A stretch of 37,212 nt of DNA from an uncultured Bacteroidales bacterium (GTDB taxonomy: Bacteria; Bacteroidota; Bacteroidia; Bacteroidales; UBA932), in assembly GCA_945827785.1 (NCBI GenBank), contig CALZOR010000012.1:1-37212 (forward strand). The letters are read 5' to 3'. This document shows, one piece after another, positions 1 to 7,110 of the stretch. The notes below the pieces were generated by a model that was not told where the DNA came from, searched no databases, and saw only the letters and a list, made by a program, of their open reading frames with translations. Within the stretch, counting starts at the first letter, position 1. Every line of letters starts with the position of its first letter. The position numbers were made by a program, and so were the translations under genes.

Positions 1-14
1 AAAACAATAAGACC

Positions 15-1037
15 ATGGCAGACATAATTTTAGGCATAGAATCATCCTGCGACGATACATCGGCAGCCATCATCAGCGACGGCTACCTCCTGTCCAACGT
101 CCTTGCCAGCCAGGATGTACATAAAGCTTATGGCGGAGTAATCCCCGAACTGGCTTCAAGGGCACATCAACTGAACATAGTACCCGTTGTCAGTGAGGCA
201 ATTACCCGCGCAGGAATAAACAAGGAAGATATCACGGCGATAGCCTTCACACGCGGCCCAGGCCTCTTGGGCTCCCTGCTTGTCGGCACGTCCTTCGCCA
301 AGGGACTGGCTCTCTCCCTGGGAAAGCCTCTGGTTGAGGTGAACCACCTTCAGGGACACATTCTTGCGAATTTCATCAAACAGCCAGGTGCGGAAAACCG
401 TCAGCCGGAGTTCCCATATCTCTGTCTCCTCGTTTCAGGAGGCAACTCCCAGATAGTCAGGGTGGACAACCCTCTGGAATACGAGATTCTCGGACAGACC
501 ATAGACGATGCCGTGGGAGAGGCTTTCGACAAATGCTCGAAGATGATGGGGCTAGGATATCCCGGTGGCCCGATTGTGGACCGTCTTGCCAAGGAAGGCG
601 ACCCGCTTCGTTTCCAGTTCTCCAAACCTCATGTCCCAGGCTTCGACTACAGTTTCAGCGGAATAAAAACCTCCTTGCTTTATTTTGTGCGCGACCGTAT
701 GGCGGAGGACCCGATGTTCATGGAAAATAATAAGGCCGACATCTGTGCAAGCTTCCAGAAAGCATTGATAGACATATTGTTGGATAAATTGATCAAGGCG
801 GCAAAACAAACCGGCATCCACCAGATAGCAATCGGCGGAGGCGTCTCAGCCAACAGCGGCTTGCGGGCGAGAATGCTTGAAGAGGGACGCAAACGTGGCT
901 GGACAGTTTTCCTCCCGGAGTTCAAGTTCACCACGGACAATGCCGCAATGATAGCCGTTGCCGGCTGGTTCCACTATATCAACGGTGAGCGTACTAGTCT
1001 CGATGTCGCACCTGTCAGCCGTCTTGCCGAATTATGA
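15..1037 (+). CDS. tsaD: tRNA N6-threonylcarbamoyladenosine synthase subunit TsaD
   Basis: TsaD transfers the threonylcarbamoyl group from TC-AMP to A37 of tRNAs that read ANN codons, acting in the cytoplasm with TsaB and TsaE. The protein has 340 residues, the usual length for the family. The N-terminal ASKHA nucleotide-binding signature GIESSCDDTSAAI lies at residues 7-19. The metal-binding HxxxH pair is His111/His115 (VNHLQGH), and a late TDNAAM motif near residue 306 completes the fold. The ATG at 15 is the first in frame after the window edge and gives the typical N-terminus. The next gene starts 32 bases downstream on the same strand and could be co-transcribed. No promoter is visible in the 14 bases before the start. 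Confidence 0.97.
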   Translation: MADIILGIESSCDDTSAAIISDGYLLSNVLASQDVHKAYGGVIPELASRAHQLNIVPVVSEAITRAGINKEDITAIAFTRGPGLLGSLLVGTSFAKGLALSLGKPLVEVNHLQGHILANFIKQPGAENRQPEFPYLCLLVSGGNSQIVRVDNPLEYEILGQTIDDAVGEAFDKCSKMMGLGYPGGPIVDRLAKEGDPLRFQFSKPHVPGFDYSFSGIKTSLLYFVRDRMAEDPMFMENNKADICASFQKALIDILLDKLIKAAKQTGIHQIAIGGGVSANSGLRARMLEEGRKRGWTVFLPEFKFTTDNAAMIAVAGWFHYINGERTSLDVAPVSRLAEL

Positions 1038-1069
1038 TATTTAGGAATTTCCCAAAACTTTAGATTTGA

Positions 1070-2617
1070 ATGAAACAGATAGAACTTACATGCAAACTCG
1101 GAAAGGAACTTTCAGAATCTGAAATTCAGGCTGCGGCCGTAAAGGCTCTCGGCGTGTCTCCGAAGATCAAGGTGCAATACCGGATTCTGCGCCGCTCGAT
1201 TGATGCGCGCACGGATGTCCTGTACCGCTACCAGCTGGAGGTATATCGCCCCGGGGAGTCTCCGCTTGAATATGAACTGCCTGAATATAAGGATGTTGCC
1301 TCTGCTCCGGAGGTGCTGATTATTGGCGCCGGACCGGCGGGCATGTTTGCCGCCCTGAGGTTGCTGATGGAGGGCTTCAAGCCTGTCATTCTTGAGAGGG
1401 GAAAGGATGTGCACCAGAGGAAGTTCGATATGGCAAGGCTTTCAAAGGAAGGAGTTGTGAACCCGGATTCAAACTATTGTTTCGGAGAGGGCGGAGCAGG
1501 TACTTTTTCTGACGGGAAACTATATACCCGTTCATCTAAAAGGGGTGACATACGTGAGGTCCTGCATCAGCTGGTCCGTTTCGGCGCAGACCCTTCCATT
1601 CTGATTGATGCCCATCCGCATATCGGCAGCGACAAACTCCCTGTCGTCGTGGAGAATATTCGCAAATGCATCATCGAGCACGGAGGTGAATATCATTTCG
1701 ATACGAGAGTTGTGGACATAGAGCGTGCGGGCTCATCCTACAAGGTCACTGCTTCTGATGGTACTATATACAGTGCTGATAATCTGATACTTGCAACCGG
1801 ACATTCTGCCCGTGACATTTATGAACTTTTCAATAGGAAGGGATGGGAAATCCAGGCCAAGGGCTTTGCTCTTGGTGTCCGTGTGGAGCACCCGCAGTCG
1901 CTCATCAACAATATCAGGTATCACGGCAAGTACCAGCCTTTCATGCCTACGGCAGAGTATTCTTTCGTAACTCAGATAGAGGGAAGGGGAGTATTCTCTT
2001 TCTGCATGTGCCCGGGAGGTATCCTGGTGCCTTCGGCAACCGCTCCGGGAGAACTTGTGCTGAATGGAATGTCCAATTCGGCGCGTAACTCCAAATGGGC
2101 AAATTCCGGCGTCGTTGTTTCCATAGAACCTGAAGACATGCCGGAGTACGCCAGGTTCGGTCCTCTTGCTCTGCTTCAGTTCCAGAAGGATGTCGAGAAG
2201 GCGATGTTCGATTTCAGCGGGTCGCTCAAGGCTCCGGCTCAGAGGATGATGGATTTCTGCCGCAGGGTGCCTTCTTCCGGACTGCCTGCCACTTCATACC
2301 ATCCAGGCGCAGTTTCAGCACCTTTGCACGAACTGCTTCCCGAGCATGTTTCGCTCAGGCTTAAATATGCATTTCCGATGATTGGCAATAAGCAGATGCA
2401 CGGATACTACACCAATGATGCGCTTCTGTTGGGAGTTGAGTCGAGAACTTCTTCGCCGGTCAGGATTCCTCGTGATCCTGAAACTCTGGAGCATGCACAG
2501 CTCCCCGGGCTGTTCCCTTGCGGAGAAGGTGCCGGATACGCCGGCGGAATCGTGTCTTCGGCCATTGACGGAATCAACTGCGCCTTGCGTTGCGCTCTCC
2601 GTCTGCGACCATTCTGA
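1070..2617 (+). CDS. NAD(P)/FAD-dependent oxidoreductase (COG2509-like)
   Basis: A 515-residue soluble flavoprotein. After an N-terminal domain of about 80 residues comes a Rossmann FAD motif, VLIIGAGPAGMFAALR (residues about 82-97). It is followed by the ILERG strand and a CFGEGGAGTFSDGKL segment typical of the uncharacterised FAD dehydrogenases grouped as COG2509. A late motif, LPGLFPCGEGAGYAGGI, closes the FAD site. The substrate is unknown. It follows tsaD by 32 bases. Its TGA shares one base with the 3' end of the opposing tRNA-Thr gene, so there is no room for a separate terminator. The family call is firm; the function is not assigned. Confidence 0.85.
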   Translation: MKQIELTCKLGKELSESEIQAAAVKALGVSPKIKVQYRILRRSIDARTDVLYRYQLEVYRPGESPLEYELPEYKDVASAPEVLIIGAGPAGMFAALRLLMEGFKPVILERGKDVHQRKFDMARLSKEGVVNPDSNYCFGEGGAGTFSDGKLYTRSSKRGDIREVLHQLVRFGADPSILIDAHPHIGSDKLPVVVENIRKCIIEHGGEYHFDTRVVDIERAGSSYKVTASDGTIYSADNLILATGHSARDIYELFNRKGWEIQAKGFALGVRVEHPQSLINNIRYHGKYQPFMPTAEYSFVTQIEGRGVFSFCMCPGGILVPSATAPGELVLNGMSNSARNSKWANSGVVVSIEPEDMPEYARFGPLALLQFQKDVEKAMFDFSGSLKAPAQRMMDFCRRVPSSGLPATSYHPGAVSAPLHELLPEHVSLRLKYAFPMIGNKQMHGYYTNDALLLGVESRTSSPVRIPRDPETLEHAQLPGLFPCGEGAGYAGGIVSSAIDGINCALRCALRLRPF

Positions 2618-2689
2618 GCCAGCTATGGGATTCGAACCCACGACCTTCGCGTTACGAATGCGATGCTCTACCAACTAAGCTAAACTGGC
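2617..2689 (-). tRNA. tRNA-Thr(CGT)
   Basis: The minus strand folds as a 73-nt tRNA: a 7-bp acceptor stem (GCCAGTT with AGCTGGC), a GCTT/GAGC D stem, a seven-base anticodon loop TTCGTAA with anticodon CGT, and a T arm with loop TTCGAAT. The discriminator is U and no CCA is encoded. Base 31 (A) opposes base 39 (C), so the last anticodon-stem pair is a mismatch. The discriminator base overlaps the stop codon of the converging flavoprotein gene. It decodes ACG. Confidence 0.95.
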
Positions 2690-2697
2690 AACCGTCT

Positions 2698-2727
2698 CTT
2701 TTGCGGATTTATATATACCCGCAAAAG
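2698..2727 (-). other. Hairpin in the 5' leader of pre-tRNA-Thr
   Basis: A perfect 9-bp inverted repeat, CTTTTGCGG (2698-2706) and CCGCAAAAG (2719-2727), with a 12-base loop. It sits between the predicted tRNA-Thr promoter and the mature 5' end (2689). It is not followed by a T run on either strand, so a leader structure fits better than a terminator. Confidence 0.5.
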
Positions 2728-2732
2728 GACTG

Positions 2733-2740
2733 CAAATATA
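2733..2740 (-). promoter_or_regulatory. -7 element for tRNA-Thr
   Basis: On the minus strand this reads TATATTTG, an exact match to the Bacteroidota -7 consensus TAnnTTTG. Transcription would start near 2727-2729, about 40 bases before the mature tRNA. No clear TTG -33 element is present at the expected spacing. Confidence 0.55.
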
Positions 2741-2787
2741 GATAAAAATTACTAAAATCGTAGATTTTTCAGACTTAATTTCAGTTT

Positions 2788-4098
2788 ATGACATTTGAGC
2801 AGAATGTAGACATACTGATTGTCGGAGCCGGAGCCTCCGGCCTGATGGCCGCTGCGGGTGCAATGAAGATTCTCGGGCCATCGGGCAGGGTAGTCGTCCT
2901 TGAGAAAATGCCCCGGCCTTCGCGCAAGATTATGATAACCGGAAAGGGCCGTTGCAATTTCACCAATGCAAAGCCGTGGAATGAATTTTCAGCCCACATC
3001 CATCCGAAAGCCGATTTCCTCAAACCGGCCTTCTACAACCTCACTTCAGATGCCATGATTTCCTATCTTGCTGAACTTGGTCTGGAGTCGGTGGTGGAAA
3101 GGGGAGACAGGGCATTTCCTGCTTCATACTCTGCAGCAGATGTTGTGGATGCACTTGTCAAGGGAGCCGAAGACAGCGGAGCCCGAATCATTTGCGGCTG
3201 TGAAGTAGTGGAATGCCGCCGAAATGGAGAAGGTTTTTTTGTGGAATGTACTGACAATCAGATATTCACGTGCTCAAAACTCATTATCTGCACCGGCGGT
3301 CTATCATATCCGACAACCGGCTCAACCGGGGACGGATACCGCTTTGCCAGGAATATGGGACACAGTGTCACCCCGCTTTTCCCTTCGCTCACGGCAATTG
3401 TCCCGAAGGGATATAAAAATACATCCCTCAGCGGTCATATTGACAGGCGCACACCTTTGTCAGAAATGGGTAAGCTGCTCTGTGGCAATCAGTTGAAGAA
3501 TGTTGGCGTCGGCCTTTTCATAGACGGGAATCTTGTTCAGGACGAATTCGGCGACATTGATTTCACCGATGGCGGACTCGAAGGCCCGATAGGATTCAAA
3601 CTCAGCCGAAGAGCTGTGCAGGCCTTGTCAAACGGAGCGAAGGTGTCAGTCGAACTGGACTTGAAGCCTGCCGTCGAGATGTCAAGCCTTTCTTCCCGGA
3701 TTGCCAATCTGTTTGACGGGATTTCCAAGGATGGAAGGACTGCTTCCAAGCCATATCGTGAGCGTTTCAAACTGCTTCTGACAAAAGTTCTGCCTTCTTC
3801 GCTGATTCCTGCCTTCATCCGATCGAATCCGACTCTTGACCATAAGACACTTGCCGCAAAGCTGAAATGCTGGAAGATGGATGTGACCGGATATGTCGGC
3901 TATGAACGCTGCGTCGTGACGGCCGGAGGCATAAGCCGTGACGAAATCGTTCCCAAAACCCTTGAATCCCGCCTTGTCAAGGGCTTGTATTTTGCTGGAG
4001 AAGTGCTTGATATTGATGCAGATACAGGAGGATACAATCTTCAGTCAGCCTTCAGTACCGGCTATCTTGCAGGAATGTCGGCTGCACGTTCTATATGA
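2788..4098 (+). CDS. HI0933/YhiN-family FAD-binding oxidoreductase
   Basis: A 436-residue flavoprotein of the HI0933-like (YhiN, sometimes called aminoacetone oxidase-like) family. The dinucleotide-binding motif ILIVGAGASGLMAA is at residues 9-22. The family hallmark RKIMITGKGRCNFTNA lies near residues 46-61, and a second FAD motif, LYFAGEVLDIDADTGGYNLQ, near the C-terminus. TGGLSYPTTGSTGDGY marks the middle domain. The true substrate in this family is unsettled. The ATG at 2788 places the Rossmann motif at the usual distance from the N-terminus. The 3' end overlaps the convergent mnmA by 8 bases, so antisense overlap of the two transcripts is likely. Confidence 0.9.
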   Translation: MTFEQNVDILIVGAGASGLMAAAGAMKILGPSGRVVVLEKMPRPSRKIMITGKGRCNFTNAKPWNEFSAHIHPKADFLKPAFYNLTSDAMISYLAELGLESVVERGDRAFPASYSAADVVDALVKGAEDSGARIICGCEVVECRRNGEGFFVECTDNQIFTCSKLIICTGGLSYPTTGSTGDGYRFARNMGHSVTPLFPSLTAIVPKGYKNTSLSGHIDRRTPLSEMGKLLCGNQLKNVGVGLFIDGNLVQDEFGDIDFTDGGLEGPIGFKLSRRAVQALSNGAKVSVELDLKPAVEMSSLSSRIANLFDGISKDGRTASKPYRERFKLLLTKVLPSSLIPAFIRSNPTLDHKTLAAKLKCWKMDVTGYVGYERCVVTAGGISRDEIVPKTLESRLVKGLYFAGEVLDIDADTGGYNLQSAFSTGYLAGMSAARSI

Positions 4099-5548
4099 CA
4101 CCGCTTCCAATCATCTCGACGGACGTCTCGCAGGTCGATACCTCAGACCTGTCCTTGATTGGGCTGTACCATGCTGCAAACTGTCCGGGAGTAATCCCCC
4201 TTTGCGGCTCGTCGAAAATAATGAACAGCCCGTTCTGACGCATTACAAGAGTGGCATCCTGCAGAGGCTGGCGGTAGCGTATCCTGACCCTGTAGCGGCG
4301 GATTTCGCCGATTTCCATCTTCATATCTTCCCTGATCCAGTGAATTTCTTCCGGAAGAACCCTGAGGCAGCTTCTTGACAGGCCCTTATGTGTGTGACCT
4401 TCACCCACATAGATGATGTTTTTCTCGATATCTGTTCCGATTACGAAAATCGAGTCTTTGTGTCCGCCGATGTTCAGACCCTTGCGCTGTCCGATTGTAT
4501 AGAACTGCGCACCATCATGTTTCCCGACAATTTTCCCGAATGGATTGTCCTTGTAGCGCGTTTTTTTGACGTGTTTCTTCCCGCTTCTGTAGGTTTCGGT
4601 CTCAAATTCAATCTCATAACGCACAGGCTCAGACAGTTTTTCAAGCTCCTCGTCACTCATCATGGCAATTTTTTCAGCCGAGAACGGAGAGACCGGCATC
4701 GGACCTCCCTTTTCCCTTCTTTCATGACTTGGTTTTGCCTTGTCCTCGGAGATGTAGCGGGTAATCATGTTCAGCGTCCCGTCGTTGTCGGCAAGGATAG
4801 ACTCCAATGTGTTATGAATGAATTTATATTGCTGATTGTCAGTAAAATAAGAATCATATACCTCAATGACGTCACCTTCCTTCGGCTTGAGTTTCTGCTG
4901 AAGGAAAGTCGGTAGGTCCACCTTTCCGACAAAGCATATTCCCTGAGAATCTTTCTTGTCAGCAGACTGAAGGTCCGCTTCGTGCGCAAGCCTCCGGACC
5001 TCGCTCTTGAGAAGGTCACCGATCGGGAACATCGCATAGGAAAGTTGCTCCTGGGTGAGCTGGCAGAGGAAGTAGCTCTGGTCTTTGCCCGGGTCGCTTC
5101 CTGCCAAGATGCGGTGCACGGTCCTGCCGTTGATTTCTTCCGTAATTTTCCTGCAATAATGCCCTGTAGCAACCATGTCGGCACCGAGTTTTTTCGCGCA
5201 CTCAAGAAAGGCTGCAAACTTTATCTCCCTGTTGCACAATACATCCGGGTTCGGAGTTCGTCCTTTTTCATATTCATCGAACATATAGTCCACGACTCTT
5301 GCGCGGTACTCCCTGCTCAGGTCCACGAAATAGAACGGGATTCCGATTTTCCTTGCCACCATTTCGGCAACGAACCTGTCCTCCTCCCATTCACAGTCTC
5401 CATGAAGGGTGGTCGAGGCATCGTGCCAGTTCTGCATGAACAGCGCAAATACATCATAACCCTGCTGTTTCAAAAGCAGGGCGGCAACACTTGAATCTAC
5501 GCCTCCCGAGAGGCCTATGCATACTTTTACCTTGCTATTATCGGTCAA
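4091..5548 (-). CDS. mnmA: tRNA 2-thiouridine(34) synthase MnmA with an internal insertion
   Basis: MnmA thiolates U34 of the Lys, Glu and Gln tRNAs using ATP and persulfide sulfur. Seen here: the PP-loop motif LSGGVDSSVAALLLKQQ; the catalytic Cys in DVLCNREIKF (about residue 105 counted from 5548); GHYCR; the persulfide Cys in SQGICFVGKV (about residue 205); and the central-domain signature HDGAQFYTIGQRKGL. Between the second Cys and that signature lie about 105 extra residues (DNA about 4538-4855), making the protein about 485 residues; the E. coli enzyme has about 370. There is no in-frame ATG start. The frame is open from TTG 5593, but the -7 element at 5599-5606 would put that codon at the transcript start. 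I therefore prefer TTG 5548, which begins 7 residues before VCIGLSGG. Confidence 0.88.
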   Translation of the reverse strand: MTDNSKVKVCIGLSGGVDSSVAALLLKQQGYDVFALFMQNWHDASTTLHGDCEWEEDRFVAEMVARKIGIPFYFVDLSREYRARVVDYMFDEYEKGRTPNPDVLCNREIKFAAFLECAKKLGADMVATGHYCRKITEEINGRTVHRILAGSDPGKDQSYFLCQLTQEQLSYAMFPIGDLLKSEVRRLAHEADLQSADKKDSQGICFVGKVDLPTFLQQKLKPKEGDVIEVYDSYFTDNQQYKFIHNTLESILADNDGTLNMITRYISEDKAKPSHERREKGGPMPVSPFSAEKIAMMSDEELEKLSEPVRYEIEFETETYRSGKKHVKKTRYKDNPFGKIVGKHDGAQFYTIGQRKGLNIGGHKDSIFVIGTDIEKNIIYVGEGHTHKGLSRSCLRVLPEEIHWIREDMKMEIGEIRRYRVRIRYRQPLQDATLVMRQNGLFIIFDEPQRGITPGQFAAWYSPIKDRSEVSTCETSVEMIGSGVI

Positions 5549-5573
5549 AATAGGATAATTCTGAATTAATTTA

Positions 5574-5581
5574 TATATTTG
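5574..5581 (+). promoter_or_regulatory. Possible -7 element for cdd
   Basis: TATATTTG matches TAnnTTTG exactly and lies 42 bases before the cdd start codon. No TTG is found at -33. It partly faces the mnmA promoter across about 18 bases, so the two divergent promoters would compete. Confidence 0.4.
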
Positions 5582-5598
5582 TGTACTTTGCAATGATG

Positions 5599-5630
5599 CA
5601 AAGATAATTGAATTGATTCTTTATGACAAA
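5599..5630 (-). promoter_or_regulatory. mnmA promoter
   Basis: On the minus strand, TTTG is followed by 20 bases and then TATCTTTG (plus coordinates 5599-5606 for the -7 element). Both elements match the Bacteroidota consensus with normal spacing. The -33 element overlaps the first codons of the divergent cdd gene. Predicted initiation is near 5594-5596, which argues against translation from 5593. Confidence 0.65.
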
Positions 5631-6096
5631 CAAAGAGTTGAAAATTGCCTATCTGGAGTATGAATCCATGGAGGAACTCAATTCTCAGGACAAGTCTCTG
5701 GCCGAAGCTGCCGTCAATGCAACGCAGACTTCCTATGCCCCTTATTCCAATTTCAACGTAGGTGCTGCTGTCTTGCTCGAAGACGGGGAAATCATAACCG
5801 GTTCGAATCAGGAGAATGCCGCATATCCTTCAGGACTTTGCGCTGAGAGGACTGCGATGTTCTATGCCAGTGCACACAAGCCTGACAAGGCGATGCTTGC
5901 AATTGCAATTGCAGCATCTCAGAATGGCATTCTTTGTCCTGATCCTGCAACTCCGTGCGGGTCCTGCCGCCAGGTGATGGCACAATATCAGACAAAAGGA
6001 GGTCGTCCGATGGAGGTGATCCTTGTCGGTGGAAACAAAATTTGGAAGTTTTCCAAAGTGGATGACATCTTGCCGCTCATTTTTGACAGTTTATAA
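5623..6096 (+). CDS. cdd: Cytidine deaminase
   Basis: A 157-residue homotetrameric-type cytidine deaminase for pyrimidine salvage (cytidine or deoxycytidine to uridine). The zinc site is visible as CAE (Cys73, Glu75) and PCGSCRQV (Cys112, Cys115), the three-cysteine form. Substrate-binding elements APYSNFNVGAA and NAAYPSGLCAERTA are intact. The length is slightly above the usual 130-140 because of a short N-terminal extension of about 25 residues. It is transcribed divergently from mnmA and followed by the SRP RNA gene with its own promoter. Confidence 0.95.
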   Translation: MTNKELKIAYLEYESMEELNSQDKSLAEAAVNATQTSYAPYSNFNVGAAVLLEDGEIITGSNQENAAYPSGLCAERTAMFYASAHKPDKAMLAIAIAASQNGILCPDPATPCGSCRQVMAQYQTKGGRPMEVILVGGNKIWKFSKVDDILPLIFDSL

Positions 6097-6104
6097 AAAA
6101 TATT

Positions 6105-6134
6105 TTTGCGGCAAAGAAAAAATGATTACCTTTG
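6105..6134 (+). promoter_or_regulatory. Promoter of the SRP RNA gene
   Basis: TTTG (6105-6108), 18 bases, then TACCTTTG (6127-6134): both Bacteroidota elements at near-ideal spacing. Initiation is expected near 6138-6140, exactly where the SRP RNA outer stem begins. Confidence 0.75.
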
Positions 6135-6138
6135 TGCC

Positions 6139-6240
6139 GGGTAAGTCATACACGACCAGCTCCCTCTGAATTCCCCCAGGGCTTGATCGCAGCAAGGGTA
6201 GGAGGTCGTAGCGGTGCGATGTATCAAGCTTACCCTTTTT
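6139..6240 (+). ncRNA. ffs: Small bacterial signal recognition particle RNA (4.5S type)
   Basis: About 100 nt with a closing stem GGGTAAG (6139-6145) and CTTACCC (6229-6235), followed by a T run that can terminate transcription. The apical domain shows the conserved asymmetric-loop strands CAGG (6177-6180) and AGCAAGGGTA (6191-6200). The 3' strand GCGGTGCGATGTA resembles the bacterial SRP RNA core. This domain binds the Ffh M domain during co-translational membrane targeting. The ten bases between the two loop strands read GCTTGATCGC instead of the usual C/G-closed GGAA tetraloop. The exact ends are inferred from promoter and terminator. Confidence 0.85.
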
Positions 6241-6252
6241 TATTTCCGTACA

Positions 6253-6300
6253 GGCTCAAACGATAGCTGAATCGGATCCTATCGTTTTCTAGATTGAGCC
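6253..6300. terminator. Nested inverted repeat between SRP RNA and the fimbrial operon
   Basis: AAACGATAG (6258-6266) pairs with CTATCGTTT (6279-6287). An outer GGCTCAA (6253-6259) pairs with TTGAGCC (6294-6300), with a small bulge. It spans the stop codon of the last fimbrillin gene. It could end transcription from both sides, but the T runs are short (TTTT on plus, TTT on minus). Confidence 0.45.
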
Positions 6301-7068
6301 TACCGTGATGTTGTAGGTATAGGTGTTCCCTGCAACCAGTGTTTTTTCCGGTGATGATGGTGCATTGTATTTGTAGGTTCTTTCGCCAATGCTGATGGTA
6401 ATGAATTCTGTAGGGTTGACTTTGCCTGGGGGTACCATCGCCTCATAAATGGCTTCTGTTGAATTTTTAGTCTCCAGACATGCACTGACAGGACAAGGAG
6501 AACTGCCTTTCAGCGTGCTTCCATCCCATGCTGCATACCAGTAGGAGTTTACTGTCACGCTGCTTACTTCCGTCATGTCAAGTCCGGTGGCAGGTGTAAG
6601 TACAACCCGAACCTTTGCCATGGCATGTCTGAAATCCAGAACCAATGCATCGCTGAAACTTACGTTGGATTTTGTAGCAGTCAGAATGTCGCATTGCTTG
6701 AACAGGTCGGTTGTGCTCTGGTCCTTTATTTCCATTGAATGAGTTGCAAGGCTTGCCGGATAGACGGCCGTGATTTTCGCCTTTGTTTTTGTGCTCTGCC
6801 AGAATGCCGGAGTTTCGGCCTCTGTTATTCCGCTCATGCTCTTGACTGTGTATATTCCTTCGCTTTTACCTTCATCTTGGGTCAGGGTAATGGCAATCTT
6901 TTCAGTTCCGTCTCCAACCCAACTGTCCATGCCGTCTATTTTAGAAGGTATTTCGGGATGGTTTGCCCTGAACTCTACTTTGTATTGGCCTGACTGATTG
7001 TTAGCTAACTCTTTGGTGCAAGCAACTGTACCAAGTACGAGGAATGCAATTATGACTCTTTTATCCAT
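6289..7068 (-). CDS. Fimbrillin-like lipoprotein, last gene of operon
   Basis: About 259 residues from ATG 7068; a GTG at 7083 is the only other start. It has an N-terminal signal and the lipobox LGTVAC, so it is exported and lipidated. The fimbrillin hallmarks are an early beta strand (YKVEFRA), the sequence WVGDGTEKIAI and the conserved RHAMAKVRVVL, matching the H-x-M-x-K segment of its three neighbours. Such proteins are type V pilus subunits or related surface lipoproteins. Unlike the siblings it stops right after TYTYNITVGSI, without the final strand and Trp-containing tail. It is the terminal gene of the six-gene operon, 42 bases after the previous stop. Confidence 0.8.
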   Translation of the reverse strand: MDKRVIIAFLVLGTVACTKELANNQSGQYKVEFRANHPEIPSKIDGMDSWVGDGTEKIAITLTQDEGKSEGIYTVKSMSGITEAETPAFWQSTKTKAKITAVYPASLATHSMEIKDQSTTDLFKQCDILTATKSNVSFSDALVLDFRHAMAKVRVVLTPATGLDMTEVSSVTVNSYWYAAWDGSTLKGSSPCPVSACLETKNSTEAIYEAMVPPGKVNPTEFITISIGERTYKYNAPSSPEKTLVAGNTYTYNITVGSI

Positions 7069-7110
7069 AGCTTTCTGATTCACGTTTCACTCGTTGCGAA
7101 ACTTAATTTT

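Noticed and set aside
1061..1068. TAGATTTG as promoter of the flavoprotein gene at 1070
   Set aside because: Transcription would start after the ATG at 1070, and no -33 element is present. The gene is more likely read through from tsaD.
4388..4915. A 175-codon reading frame opposite mnmA
   Set aside because: It lies wholly antisense to conserved mnmA sequence and the MnmA insertion, with no recognisable domain or start signal.
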